Position numbers and translations under genes: made by a program. A DNA stretch of 64,000 bases from Carnegiea gigantea (lineage: Eukaryota; Streptophyta; Magnoliopsida; Caryophyllales; Cactaceae): contig JAKOGI010000025.1 in NCBI GenBank assembly GCA_029747015.1, positions 186,001 to 250,000 of the forward strand, given 5' to 3'. The notes beneath the pieces are model-generated. The model worked only from the letters and a program-made list of their open reading frames with translations. It searched no databases and was not told where the DNA came from. This document shows positions 1 through 10,396 of the stretch, piece after piece; the stretch's first letter is position 1, and each line of letters starts with the position of its first letter.

Positions 1-897
1 CTTACTTGGACAATATTTTCAAACTCCATGGAATACCAAGAAGCATAGTCAGTGATAGGGATACAATCTTCCTCAGCTCATTTTGGCAATCATTGTTCTC
101 TACACCGGGAGTAGAGTTACTGTTATCTTCTGCTTACCACCCACAAACAGAGGGCCAGACAGAAGTATTGAACAGGTGTTTGGAAAATTATTTAAGGTAC
201 ATGTGTGCTCAAAATCCTAAGGAGTGGTGCAGTTGGTTGTCCTTAGCTGAGTGGTGGTATAACACCACTTACCAATCTGCTATTCAACTAACACCCAATG
301 AGGTGTTATATAATCAGCCTCCTCCCATACATTTGCCTTATTTGCCAGGGGAGTCTATGAATACTGCAGTTGATAGAACCATGCAGAGAAGGGAATTGAT
401 GATCAAGTCCATTCAATAGAACTTGCAAAAAGCACAAAACAGGATGAAGCAATTAGCTGATAAGGGAAGATCTGATAGAGAATTCCACATAGGGGATTGG
501 GTTTGGCTGAAGCTTCAGAATTACAGATAGGTTTTTGTACATCAAAGACCCAATATAAAGCTTGGACCCAAGTACTATGGCCCCTTTTAGGTGGTAGATG
601 CAATAGGTTCATTAGCTTACCAGAGGTTGCACTAATACACCCTACAGTGTATGTATCCCAGCTGAAAGCTTTCATTGGTACTCTACCTAATAAGCCTTAG
701 ATTCCAGCCTGGTTGCAAGGCAGTCACTCTGTAGTAGTCAAGGTCCCACTTAAGGTATTGGCTAGAAGGATCGTAAAAAGGAAGAATGCAGCTGCAGTAC
801 AGTATCCAGTGCAATGGAAGGATTTTTCAGAAGGAGATGCTATGTGGGAATTTGCTGAAGAAATGGAGGAAAAGTATCCTGCCTTTCAGCCTTGAGG
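1..897 (+). pseudogene. Ty3/gypsy chromovirus pol 3' end: integrase core, integrase C-terminus, chromodomain
   Basis: Right-hand end of a gypsy polyprotein whose 5' part lies outside the window. Frame 6-419 carries the second half of the integrase catalytic core: the IVSDRDTIF aspartate block, then HPQTEGQTEV with the catalytic glutamate in GQTE near base 163. Bases 420-712 hold the integrase C-terminal region, recognisable as REFHIGDWVWLKLQ, but broken by a stop at 417-419, further stops and frame changes. Frame 713-895 encodes a chromodomain-like segment (VQYPVQWKDFSEGDAMWEFAEE) that in this clade tethers integrase to chromatin. It is followed by a purine tract and an LTR. Bases 1-148 are identical to 7526-7673. 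Clearly dead; family assignment is firm, exact lineage is not. Confidence 0.9.
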
Positions 898-921
898 TTA
901 AGGCTCTCAAAGAAGGGGCAC

Positions 922-1168
922 TGATGCAGGGAATTTTAATTTCAAATTTACTTTTCATGTTTCTTTTTCTGGTTTTTGTTGTTTTGGTTATAGCAGGGGT
1001 ATTTTGGGAAGCAGCAGTTACCAGGAGTTAGTTACCGGGAATTCAGGAAACAATAGAACAGTGTATAAAGGGGATGAATGAAAGGAGGAAGATAAATAAT
1101 TTTTAGCCTGAACTAATTTCCCCTCTTCTTATTCTCTCTTCTCCCTTCCCTAATTCTCTCATTTCACA
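922..1168 (+). repeat. 3' LTR of the upstream gypsy element
   Basis: Begins TGATGCAGGG directly after the purine-rich tract TCAAAGAAGGGGCAC (907-921) that follows the chromodomain stop, and has a TATA-like GTATAAAGG near 1061. It ends in TTTCACA, immediately before a copia coding fragment. The start is well supported by the polypurine tract; the end (1168 or 1172) is less sure because no second copy is in the window. This LTR is unrelated to the 146-bp LTRs around the similar coding region at 3931-7676. Confidence 0.65.
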
Positions 1169-1170
1169 GA

Positions 1171-1452
1171 CAACCACACTATCAAGCAGCTTTACATGTT
1201 CTAAGGTACTTAAAAGGGACAGCAAATAAGGGTCTCTTTTACTCTACGAACCACAATTTACAGCTTCAGGCCTTTAGTGATGCAGATTGGGGCACCTGTA
1301 GAGATTCTGCTAAGTCCCTTACTGGATTTTGTGTGTTCATAGGCTCATCCTTAATTTCTTGGAAGACCAAGAAACAAAAGGCAGTCTCAAAATCCTCTGC
1401 CGAGGCTGAATACAGAAGCATGTCAGCTACAACCTCTGAGATTGGAAGACCA
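1171..1452 (+). pseudogene. Ty1/copia RT-end/RNase H fragment
   Basis: Translates in one open frame from 1171 into a copia RT/RNase H junction: QPHYQAALHVLRYLKGT, then AFSDADWGTCRDSAKSLTG and SAEAEYRSMSATTSEI. These are the usual connecting motif, the first RNase H aspartate block and the glutamate block. The frame stops being recognisable near 1445, before the rest of RNase H, and there is no polypurine tract before the LTR at 1466, so the 3' part of RNase H was deleted. It abuts the gypsy LTR on the left without any visible target duplication, suggesting a recombination junction rather than a simple insertion. Confidence 0.85.
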
Positions 1453-1465
1453 ACATCTTTCTTTT

Positions 1466-1655
1466 TGTTGAGGAGTTAGAAGATCAGTTACAGGTTGTTA
1501 ATAGGTTGTTAGGAGGTTGTTATATAGTAGTCAGCTCAGCATCTCTCTCACTCTGTATATAAAGCATTCTATGTACACAATTCCTTTTGATGAAGTCAAT
1601 AATAAATTTCTTGGTTCATTCAAGATTTCTCTCTTCCTTCTTTCGTGATTTCACA
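1466..1655 (+). repeat. Copia LTR (190 bp)
   Basis: Starts TGTTGAGG and ends TTTCACA, directly followed by a tRNA-Met type primer-binding site. Contains CTGTATATAAAG near 1552 as a TATA box and AATAAA near 1602. Small LTRs of this size are common in plant copia elements. Coding sequence lies on both sides: RNase H to the left, gag to the right. Only one copy is present in the window, so the left boundary rests on the TG dinucleotide. Confidence 0.75.
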
Positions 1656-1667
1656 TGGTATCAGAGC
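1656..1667 (+). other. Primer-binding site (initiator tRNA-Met type)
   Basis: TGGTATCAGAGC immediately follows the LTR end. This 12-mer is complementary to the 3' end of plant initiator tRNA-Met and primes minus-strand synthesis in many copia and some gypsy elements. Confidence 0.9.
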
Positions 1668-1807
1668 ATTCAGGCGAAATTGTTTTCGAATCAACACCAA
1701 TTTTTCTCTTTCTTTCGATCATTTGATCTGTTTCAGCATATGATCATCTCCAAACCTTGATACAAAATCTTACTAATTTCTAACCCTTCTTTCCTCCAAT
1801 CTAATCT

Positions 1808-3695
1808 ATGTTGAAAATGGAAGCAGAAGCAACAAATCAATCGTTCAGCCAAATTTCCAGACAAAGTGAAGGCTATAACAATGATCCACTCTTCTTACAA
1901 GCTTCAGATCATCCAGGTATACAGCTTACTAGCATAAAATTGAATGGTACAAATTTCCAGCAATGGAGTAGGTCTGTTAAGATTGCTTTGAGAACTAGAA
2001 TGAAACTAGCATTTATAGACGGTTCTTGCAAGAAACCTCCATCTATTTCATTGAAATATGAGTAATGGATTCGTTATGATAGCATGGTTGTAAGCTGGCT
2101 GCTTAATTCAATAGTCCCTGAGCTATCTGAGGCTTTCTTATACACTAGTTCTGCTGAAGAACTATGGATTGAACTTTTAGAAAGGTTTAGCCAAAACAAT
2201 GGTCCACTTCTCTATCAAGTTTAGAAGGATATTTCTGAGTTGTATCAAGGAAATGATAGTGTTGCCGTTTATTACACTAAACTCAAAAGATTATGGGATG
2301 AACTAGATGATCTGAGTGAAGTTCCAGTGTGTGATTGCACACACAAAAATGACTGCACTGCAATCAAGAAGACCAGAGAACTAGACCAAAGAGAAAGGCT
2401 AATGCAATTTTTAATGAAGCTGAATAATGGATATGAATCCATCAGAGGACAGATTTTACTCATGGATCCACTACCAAATGTCAGCAAAGCCTACTCCATG
2501 TTAGCCAGAGTTGAAATTCAGAGAAATGTCACTAGCAGCCAATCAGGAGGTATTAAGGAAATTACATCTTTATCAAACAGGTCTTCCGCCATGAACCTTC
2601 GTGATGCTTTAGCAGTCAAAGGAGGACTTAACCAAAGGTTCAGAAAAGATAACAAAAAACTCAAGAGCAATGGATATTGTAATCATTGCCAAAAATCAGG
2701 TCATACACAAGACCAATGTTTCAAGATAATGGGATACCCTGATTGGTATGATGGTCCAAGTACAGACAATCCAAGATCTGATGGGGCAAGGGATGCTATC
2801 AGAGGCAGGAAGAATTTTAAAATGGCAGTAAATGTAGTCAGTCAAGTGGATCAATTACAAGACAGTCCACTTGATGAAGATAGCATTACCAAGAACCTTG
2901 GGCAATTGAATCCTAATCTTGTCCAAGCTCTAGCTCAAGAAATGATGAAGATTATGAAAGGGAAGAACACTGCAGCACAACAGCTTGATGATATGCAGTC
3001 CTTTGCTCATTTTGCAGGTATGATTAGTAAAAGCTCTCAATCTGGTACATGCTATGCTGTGCAAAGTGACTCACATGGTTCTTGGATTGTAGACATTGGT
3101 GCTTCAGATCACATGACATATAACCAGCAAACCATCACCAATATTCATACCTTAGCCAAACCTGTACACATCACTTTACTTGATGGATCACTTAAAACAG
3201 TTTTACATACAGGACAAGTTGTTTTATGTCCTCAGTTAACCCTCCATAATGTGCTATATGTGCCAGATTTCAAATTTAATTTGATTTCAGTTAATAAGTT
3301 ATTAATTAATTCACATCTGTTTGCCCTGTTTACACCTGAAAAATGTATTTTACAGGATCCTGCAACTAGCTTAACAATGGCCATTGCACCTGTGAACCAT
3401 AGACTATATCAATTCAAGTCTATTAGTCAAGCTGGAATCAATAGCATCCTACCAGAATCCTCTAAGACTGGTCAGAATAGGAGCAGCTCAAGCATGACTG
3501 TAGCCAGCACTCCAATTTTCACATCTACTTCTATTGATTATAAAAATCCTAATCTTGATATTGTACATGCAAGGCTTAGACATACATTAGTTTCTAAGAT
3601 GCAACATCTTTCTTTTTGTAAGCAACATTTATCCAACACCTTTGCTTGTGATATCTGTGTAAAGCATTCTAATCTTCCCAATTCTAATCTTGTGG
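1808..3695 (+). pseudogene. Copia gag-protease region, truncated in GAG-pre-integrase
   Basis: Starts ATG at 1808 after the LTR/PBS; a second ATG follows in frame at 1817. Order seen: gag N-terminal block (NGTNFQQWSRSVKIAL), gag core continuing from 2240, a CCHC zinc knuckle (YCNHCQKSGHTQDQC near 2675-2720), a protease active site WIVDIGASDHM near 3083 (canonical D-S/T-G altered to D-I-G), and the GAG-pre-integrase block with HARLRH and CDICVKHSN. Two stops interrupt gag (TAA 2063-2065, TAG 2222-2224). Homology ends near 3690, where a 146-bp LTR begins at 3712. Integrase and RT are missing. It belongs with the LTR at 1466-1655. Confidence 0.88.
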
Positions 3696-3711
3696 GTATT
3701 TTGGGAAGAAA

Positions 3712-3857
3712 TGTTACGGATTTGGACCAATTGCAAGGCATGGGACTTATCCCACATCGGTTGTATGGGCAACTGATGAGGGGTTTATAGATCAAATGGG
3801 CTCTCTCACCTAACAGGCTAGTCTTTTGGGATGAGTTCTCCTGTTTGGTCTGTACCA
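3712..3857 (+). repeat. 5' LTR of the chimeric element
   Basis: 146 bp, TG...CA, containing GTCCCACATCGG and GGGTTTATAGATCAAATGGGC. It matches 7813-7958 with seven substitutions. The last bases, TGTACCA, are followed two bases on by the primer-binding site. Confidence 0.88.
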
Positions 3858-3858
3858 A

Positions 3859-3871
3859 TTGGTATCAGAGC
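3859..3871 (+). other. Primer-binding site (initiator tRNA-Met type)
   Basis: TTGGTATCAGAGC two bases after the 5' LTR, the same tRNA-Met complement used by the neighbouring copia elements. Confidence 0.9.
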
Positions 3872-3930
3872 CTCGGATCAACTGGGTATCAAAAGCATTG
3901 AAGCTGGCTTCTACGAGGACGCAAGCCGCC

Positions 3931-6900
3931 ATGGAAGTAGCTATGAGAGCTCTACTGGCGGAGCAGAGATAGTGGATGCAGGACCAAATTGCTGACCAAA
4001 ATCAAAGAATTGCAACTCAGCAACAACAATTTATAGAGCAACAACAGAGAATGAGGGAACAGCAGAACTTATAAAATCAAGAACAACAGCAAGTAATGGA
4101 TCAGATTCTAACTCGATTGGGGACACAGGAGAGGGTTAATGATGATCCACATAGAAGAGCAGCTGGATATGGAGGTAATCAGTTTCAGTTCAATCCATAG
4201 GTGGAGTTCCCTTGTTTTGATGGGCAGGATCCTAAGGGCTGGATTAAAAAATGCACTAGATACTTTAGTCTATGTAGGATCCAGGATGAACAAAAAGTGG
4301 ATCTAGCTACATTGCACTTAAGGGGATCAGCTGAGATGTGGTTTGGATCTTATATAATGGGAAGAAGGGGGTTAACTTGGGATGAGTTTATTGTTGATAT
4401 CGGTGCTAGATTTAAGGATAATCTAGGCAGTAAGGTAATAGAGGATTTCAATAAGCTCTGCCAGGTTGGAACCATTGATGAATTCTTGGCTAAGTTTGAA
4501 GAATTGAGAGCCCTTATGCTTGTAAGGACTCCTACCATGCCTGAAGCTTACTTCCTTGAAAGCTTTATTGGAGGATTGAAGCCAGCGGTTAAGCCCTTAG
4601 TAAGGGCCTTCAACCCTCAAACTCATGTCCTCTGCCATCGAACATGCCAGATTTCAGGAGGAACACTTACTTGCCCTCAAACTACATGCAAAAAAACCTT
4701 ATAAACCTAGCTTCTCAAATGCCAACAACTCTCAAAAGGGCTTGTTACCTACCCCAAACACAACCCCATTAGCTCCATAAAAATCTTTTCCATCCCTCCC
4801 TAAAACTCCAAATACATACAGCAACCAGAGAAACTCCATTTCAAACTTACAAAGACCAACCAGGTTTGTGCCAGCAGTTGAAAGAGCTGAGAAAATAGCT
4901 AAGGGCTTGTGCTTCCTATGTGATCAGCCCTTTGAAAGGGGTCATAAGTGTGGTTATAAAGAAAAGCAGTTGTTCTTGGTGAAAGTCTTAGGTGAAGAGG
5001 AGGAAGCTAAGGAGAATATTGGAGTTGAAGAGGCAGTAGATGAAGAAGAAGAGTTAATTCCTCGATTATCCTTCAGTGCTATGAATGGTAGTTCTGGTTT
5101 CCAGACCATGAGGGTCAAAGGATAGTGTGGAAAGAGGGTGCTTCACATATTGGTGGACTCTGGTAGCACACATAATTTTATGGATGAGCACTTAGCTCTG
5201 CAGTTAAGATGCCAACTGGAACCTATTCCCACACAGGCTGTGGCCATAGCAGATGGTAGTAGCATGCAGTGTCAGTGGGTGTGCAGGAACTTTAAGTGGA
5301 TCCTACAGGGAGTTGAATTTGAGTCAGATATGTTGCTACTTCCTTTAGGAAGTTGTGACTTAGTTTTTGGGGTACAATGGCTATCCACATTGGGTACCAT
5401 CAAATAGAACTTTAAACAGTTGAGAATGGAATTTGAGCACCAAGGAAAGAATTATGTACTAAGAGGAATTGTTGCTGGAAAAAGTCAGATGATGACACAA
5501 GAACAATTACCAAAGGCACTAAAGACTGCAACTCAAATATGTATGCTACAATTAGTATCTGAAACCATGCAATTATGGGGCTTACAGGGGGATGCAAATC
5601 AGCAAACACCAGAGGAACTCAAGGGGATTTTGGAAGAGTACAAGAATATTTTCACTGAGCCTACAGAATTACCCCCTTCTAGGGGAACTTATGACTATAG
5701 AATTCCATTGAAAACAGGGACAACACCCATAAATTTGAGGCCATATAGATATCCTTTGAAGCACAAAGATGTCATAGAGTCTTTGGTGAATGATATGCAG
5801 AAAAAAGGTATTATTCAGGTCAGTTCCAGTCCTTTTGCCTCCCCGGTTGTTCTTGTAGGAAAAAAAGATGGCGCTTGGAGGCTTTGTGTAGATTATAGGG
5901 AGTTGAACAAAAAAACTGTGAAGGACAAATTTCCTATACCCATCATTGAAGAATTGCTTGATGAGTTAGCAGGATCCAGAATCTATTCAAAGATAGATTT
6001 GAGGTCGGGATATCACCAGGTAAGGATGAACCCTGAGGATGTGGCAAAAACAGTCTTCAAAACACATTCTGGACACTATGAGTTCTTGGTGATGCCTTTT
6101 AGCTTAACCAATGCCCCAGCCACATTCCAAGCTTTAATGAATGAGGTATTTAGGCCATATTTAAGGAAGTTTGTTCTCGTGTTCTTTGATGATATACTGA
6201 TATATAGTGCTTGTTTGGAGGATCATATTGTTCATGTAAGGTTGGTTATGGAGTTAATGAGGAAGCACGTGCTACATGCTAAGTTGAGTAAATGTTCCTT
6301 TGGGCTGAAGAAGGTGGAATACTTAGGGCATTACATCTTAGGAAATGGGGTTGAAACAGACCCTAAGAAAATTGAGGACATCATAAATTGGCCTCCTTGA
6401 AATGCCAAAAGGATGTAAGGAGTTTCTTAGGGCTCACAGGTTACTATAGGAGATTCATAAAAGGGTATGCAGTCATCAGCAAGCCACTAACTGACCTCCT
6501 AAAAAACGAAGGGTTTATTTGGAATGCTGAAACAGAAAGGGCTTTCCTGGCTCTTAAAGGGGCCATGACTTCAACCCCTGTGTTGGCATTACCCGACTTT
6601 GAGAAACAATTTATCATAGAAACCGATGCTTCTATGCATGGTATTGGGGCAGTGCTTCAGCAAGGCAAGCACCCAATTGCCTTTATCAGCAAGAAACTTG
6701 GACCAAGGTGGCAAAAATTATCAGTCTATGAGAAGGAATTGTTGGCCATAGTATTTGCAGTTCAAAGGTGGGAACAGTACCTCATGGGAAGAGCCTTTAT
6801 AATCAAGATTGACCAAAGGAGTCTCAAGCATCTATTAGAGCAGAAGTCATCTACACCCTTCCAACAATTTTGGCTTTCAAAATTGATGGGGTTTGATTAT

Positions 6901-7676
6901 GTTATTCAGTACAAAAGTGGCAGTGAAAACTTGGTGGCAGATGCCTTATCAAGGGTATCTAGCTCTTATTTGCTCCTTATGGCCATCTCTACCATTCAAT
7001 CTGATCTCATGGGGTTAATTGAGCAATCTTAGACTACAGACAGTCATCTTCAGGGAATAATCCAGCAAAAACAACAAGATGGTACTGCCTTTCCAAAATA
7101 TCAACTGATAAATGGCTAGTTAAGGAGGAAAGGTAAATGGGTTGTTAGGGCAGATGATTCCCTCAACACTAAGTTGTTACACTGGGTACACTCTTCTCCT
7201 TTGGGAGGGCATTCAGGCAGGGATGCCACTTTAAAAAAACTTAAGCAACTCTTCTATTGGAAGGGAATGCATAAATCAGTTCAAAATTTCTTGAGACAAT
7301 GCACTATTTGTCAAGCATGCAAATATGACACTAGTGCCAGTCCAGGTCTTCTACAGCCTCTTCCCATTCCTGAAGAAGTGTAGGTAGACATATCCATGGA
7401 CTTCGTGGAAGGGTTACCAAAATCTCAAGGAAAAGAAGTAATTTGGGTGGTAGTGGACAGATTGAGTAAATATGCTCATTTTGTGGCCTTAAGCCCTCCT
7501 TATTCTGCGGAGACAGTGGCTCAGGCTTACTTGGACAATATTTTCAAACTCCATGGAATACCAAGAAGCATAGTCAGTGATAGGGATACAATCTTCCTCA
7601 GCTCATTTTGGCAATCATTGTTCTCTACACCGGGAGTAGAGTTACTGTTATCTTCTGCTTACCACCCACAAACGGA
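3931..7676 (+). pseudogene. Gypsy chromovirus gag-pol, lacking the integrase catalytic glutamate and chromodomain
   Basis: ATG at 3931 opens a glutamine-rich N-terminus (IADQNQRIATQQQQFIEQQQ) broken by stops at 3973, 4072 and 4198. Gag core follows from 4201 (FDGQDPKGWIKKC...), with a frame change near 4650, a zinc knuckle CFLCDQPFERGHKC near 4910, protease LVDSGSTHNFM near 5147, RT from about 5690 with FFDDILIY near 6184 (YxDD variant), RNase H with ETDASMHGIGAVL near 6620, and integrase HHCC (7187-7310) and core (MDFVEGLP 7396, IVSDRDTIF 7567). Homology stops after HPQTE at 7676, just before the catalytic Glu of GQTE that the copy at the window start keeps. The stop at 5405-5407 fits TGG to TAG. 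The encoded integrase cannot be active. Confidence 0.92.
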
Positions 7677-7812
7677 GTGGTGGCCTAGGAAAGAGCCAGC
7701 CGTGACCAATGTGGCCGTGACCAAAGAGAACTCGGAGTGGTAGTCCACGAAGTGGTGGCCTGGGAAAGCTAGCCATGACCAACGAGGATGTTGGCCCTTA
7801 AGGAGGGTCGAA
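7677..7812 (+). other. Non-coding TRIM-like interior and polypurine tract
   Basis: Starts exactly where gypsy integrase homology ends. Contains GAGTGGTGGCCTAGGAAAG, repeated as GAAGTGGTGGCCTGGGAAAG, and three GTGACCAA or ATGACCAA units, ending in GTTGGCCCTTAAGGAGGGTCGAA before the 3' LTR. No reading frame of interest. Confidence 0.6.
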
Positions 7813-7958
7813 TGTTACGGATTTGGGCCAATTACAAGGTATGGGACTTGTCCCACATCGGTTGTATGGGCAACTAATGAGGGGTTTATAGATCAAATGG
7901 GCTCTCTCACCAAACAGGCTAGTCTTTTGGGATGAGTTCTCCTGTTTGGTCTGTAACA
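7813..7958 (+). repeat. 3' LTR of the chimeric element
   Basis: 146-bp partner of 3712-3857, TGTTACGGATT...CTGTAACA. Preceded by a purine tract. Joined directly to the truncated RLP gene at 7959. Confidence 0.88.
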
Positions 7959-8331
7959 GATTGAAGTCATTGTAGCTGAGGCTAAGGTGACGGAGATAGG
8001 TAAGAGCATTGAAGATGGTGCTGTTGGAAGGGAAGATACCACAAAGGCAGCTGCTGCTTAGATTAAGCCCAATCACATGGCCTGTCTTCGAGTCGCAGTA
8101 AACACTATCCCAAGAACAACAGTCTCCATTATGAGGCTCACCTCCCCATGACTTCACCTTTGGATATGCATACAGAGACAGGGAAGCAGCACAGTCTATG
8201 AAGAAACTGTGCTTCAATTGAAGCAAGGCCGAGATTTCATGCTCATGGCAAGACCATGATGGTTGGAGCGAGAAAACGGTGTTAACAAGCAAAAGAGAGA
8301 AAAGCAAATACTGATAGGATTGAAAACCCAT
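7959..8331 (-). pseudogene. RLP (LRR receptor-like protein) N-terminal fragment, cut by an LTR
   Basis: ATG at 8331 reads leftward into a signal peptide (LLFSLLLVNTVF), the LRRNT cap (CHEHEISALLQLKHSF, then DCCSWDSVYCDSKTGHV) and the first leucine-rich repeat (LTYLRHLSLSYNDFNL). Homology ends exactly at the LTR boundary 7958/7959, where the same frame runs on as LTR-encoded junk. It is closely related to residues 1-125 of the full RLP at 11439-14444, and its 5' flank, including a TATA-like box, is related to that gene's flank. The remainder of the gene is not in the window next to the left LTR, so this is a dead remnant. Confidence 0.88.
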
Positions 8332-8400
8332 TGTTAGTTTGATGTTGGTGTGTGTTTGTTGATATGATACTGGTGAATTTTCATGGATAAGCTACACTTC

Positions 8401-8410
8401 CTTTTATAAA
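8401..8410 (-). promoter_or_regulatory. TATA-like box of the truncated RLP gene
   Basis: TTTATAAAAG on the minus strand, about 70 bp upstream of the ATG at 8331, next to GAAGTGTAGCT, a sequence also present beside the TATA box of the full-length RLP (14511-14520). Confidence 0.5.
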
Positions 8411-9229
8411 TGTCAGGGATTTATTTGTTCAGGGTCTGATTGTAGTGCTTTTGAGTCAAACTTGTACTAGGGGCAAGAAAAGCTTGGCCAAGACATGAAA
8501 ATTTTCACTTATTTTGCAAGAATAAAAATTGATCAAGGAAAAAAAGGCTTAGATATTCCTTCACACTTGCAAAAGTTAATATACTGTGCCCTCTTCTTTC
8601 AGTGCTTTTATTCAGTTACCAACTCATACCACTGATTGTAGGAAACCTATTATTTTAGTGTATGATAATTCAGCATATGACTATTATTTTGGATATCCAA
8701 TTATGTATTTTTTTTTTTGGGCAACAAATTATGTAAAAATTGAGAGATATTATGCAATAAAGAGAGCAGTAAACAGTAATCCAAGGTTAGTTTGCTGAAT
8801 TTGGAGGGCATAAAAGTTATATTAATGGCTAATTTGCAAGACTTGGGTAAGACATATATCTGAGAAATTGGATGTCCAGACTGCAGGATAGCTGAATGTT
8901 GAATCAAGCAATGAATGTGCATAGCACTGAGTTTGGAGAGAAATCAATGAAGACTTCGTCAAGTCGTTGCAACTTCTAGACTTCTTATGGATGACAGGTT
9001 CCTACCATCTACTTTGGTTATAATTCTGAGATAGATTTGGGTGTAATGGACATTTGAAGTCTAATTTAACAGAGTGAACAGATCTGCCGATTAGACTCTG
9101 CGAAAATCCATCGAAGTGAATCCAAAATTGTGAGACACGGTTGGATACTTTTTGCTTGAACTTGAAAACTAAATCTTTACAGTTGATGACTGTAGAATTT
9201 CATGTATAGAGTTTCTTACGTTTCTGTGT
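8411..9229. other. Intergenic; diverged copy of RLP upstream sequence
   Basis: No gene seen. Bases about 8655-8830 (TTCAGCATATGA..., then GAGAGATATTATGCAATAAAG...) align loosely with the region upstream of the full RLP at 14800-14930, so the RLP duplication included its 5' flank. A T11 run lies near 8709. Confidence 0.5.
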
Positions 9230-9388
9230 TTATGTATTAGTAGACTTTCTGCCATTATCATGATCACGATAAGAATAATTTACGAGCTGTTGTGGTAGTC
9301 CGAGAGGACTGACAAGCTTGATCTTGCCAGGGGAACCAGGAGGAACAAGCAGCAGGTTCTCACAGTTGCAGAACTCAGTCATGAATCC
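9230..9388 (-). pseudogene. Glyoxalase-I-like (VOC) last-exon fragment
   Basis: On the minus strand, from 9388, the frame reads GFMTEFCNCENLLLVPPGSPG then KIKL. This matches the C-terminal signature of plant lactoylglutathione-lyase-like VOC proteins, in which GFM(I)E(I)CNCENL carries a metal-ligand glutamate and is followed by LVPAGS. The frame then runs without family similarity to a stop at 9230-9232. No preceding exons are adjacent. The N-terminal exon of a similar gene sits 13 kb away (22328-22561) on the same strand. It may be a remnant of the same gene split by rearrangement or a separate duplicate. Confidence 0.75.
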
Positions 9389-9448
9389 CTTAGAAGTCAG
9401 GTTATTGTATTTAACGCCAGCTATTTGCTCAACTACATTGCTCATCAC

Positions 9449-10045
9449 AAACTCACGGCATCTTTTGTTCTGTAAAAATCACATGTCAACATGTCGTTGT
9501 ATACTATCTAGTGTCTATGCTATGTATGTGTGCCCATGTTTATCAGACTATGAATAGCGTCAATTTTAGCCCCCTCTCCCCCCAAAAGGAGCTTAATTTG
9601 TCTTTTTTTTTTTTGTCTATTTGATCTCATACTTGAGTTCAAGGCCAACATAATAAGGAGGGCAAGACTGGTCAGCTTCTATGTGGAGACTTGATAGTGA
9701 AGCTGTTTATGCGAAAAGGGAAGTGTTCTGAGGAATCACAATTCACACTGTTAAGTGGGGAAAGAATTAGTCTTGAAGTGGAGAACAGGTACGCAAAGGG
9801 GCCATGGGAAGACTGGCTAAAGCGTCAAGTCTTCCAAGGAATTACAATCACATAACTAAGTGGGGACAAATACAAGACGTCTTGGAGAAATTCATTGAAG
9901 GCTTTATAATCATAGTACATGAATGTTGAAAATTCATCCATTCAGAAGTGTTGATCATTGGATGAAAGAGTCTAAAGATTTCGGACAATGACCTTTATTT
10001 CCCTTAGATTTGACATTGGATGAAAAAGTCTAAAGATTTCAATTT
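9449..10045. other. Intergenic with short direct repeats
   Basis: No gene recognised. A motif of about 27 bp, CATTGGATGAAAGAGTCTAAAG and variant, occurs near 9956 and 10013. The segment 9838-9935 (AATTACAATCACATAACTAAG...) resembles 10806-10890, fitting local duplication around the RLP genes. Confidence 0.45.
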
Positions 10046-10396
10046 TTAGAAGATTCCAAATTCATGTAAAGAGAGTTCATTTGAGCTAAAGTGATTATAA
10101 CCAAGGCTAAGCTGTTGGAGATGGTTAAGGTGGAACAAGGAGCTGTTAGAACAGAAGGTGCCATAGAGGCAACTGCTACTAACGTGGAGCTCAGTGACAT
10201 GGCCTGTCTCCTCATCACCGTAGACAACATCCCATAAACAGCAGTCCCTGTGATGAGGCTGGCTTCCCCATGAATTCACAATTGGATATGCTGTTGAAAG
10301 ATCAGAAACTGCACAATTTATGATGAAACTCTGCTGGAATTGAAGCAATGCTAACCTTTCTTGATTAGAACATGACATGATGCCTGAGGGAAGAAA
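10046..10396 (-). pseudogene. RLP N-terminal fragment (second copy)
   Basis: Minus-strand frame beginning near 10378 encodes an LRRNT cap (SCSNQERLALLQFQQSF, then DCCLWDVVYGDEETGHV) and one leucine-rich repeat (LNHLQQLSLGYNHF), then a stop at 10046-10048. Upstream in frame is LFLPSGI and then a stop, so the signal peptide has been destroyed. The second LRRNT cysteine of the CxWxGVxC pattern is replaced (DVVYGDEE), so the cap disulfide could not form. It lies between two other RLP copies in the same orientation and ends in the same repeat as the copy at 7959-8331. Confidence 0.85.

Larger units (their letters stand above)
3712..7958 (+). mobile_element. Chimeric LTR element: gypsy gag-pol between short (146 bp) TRIM-like LTRs
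   Basis: Two 146-bp direct repeats, TGTTACGGA...CTGTA(A/C)CA, bound 3.95 kb of gypsy coding sequence, with a primer-binding site after the left copy and a purine tract (AAGGAGGGTCGAA) before the right one. The LTRs differ at 7 of 146 positions by eye. No target duplication is visible (AGAAA left, GATTG right); the left flank is copia gag and the right flank is the first exon of an RLP gene. Bases 7677-7812 are non-coding and carry repeated GTGGTGGCC and GTGACCAA modules like the interior of small TRIM elements. My reading is a small non-autonomous LTR element that acquired chromovirus gag-pol; an intact but unusual gypsy family is the alternative. Confidence 0.7.

Noticed and set aside
3712..3857. 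Cassandra-type TRIM with 5S rRNA sequence in the LTR
   Set aside because: Looked for 5S promoter motifs in the 146-bp LTR and found none.
7798..7958. Continuation of the RLP frame beyond 7959
   Set aside because: The frame stays open by chance in the LTR; residues there match the translated LTR of the other copy (3538-3858, minus strand), not an RLP.
3707..7963. Target-site duplication around the chimeric element
   Set aside because: Left AGAAA and right GATTG do not match at any short offset.
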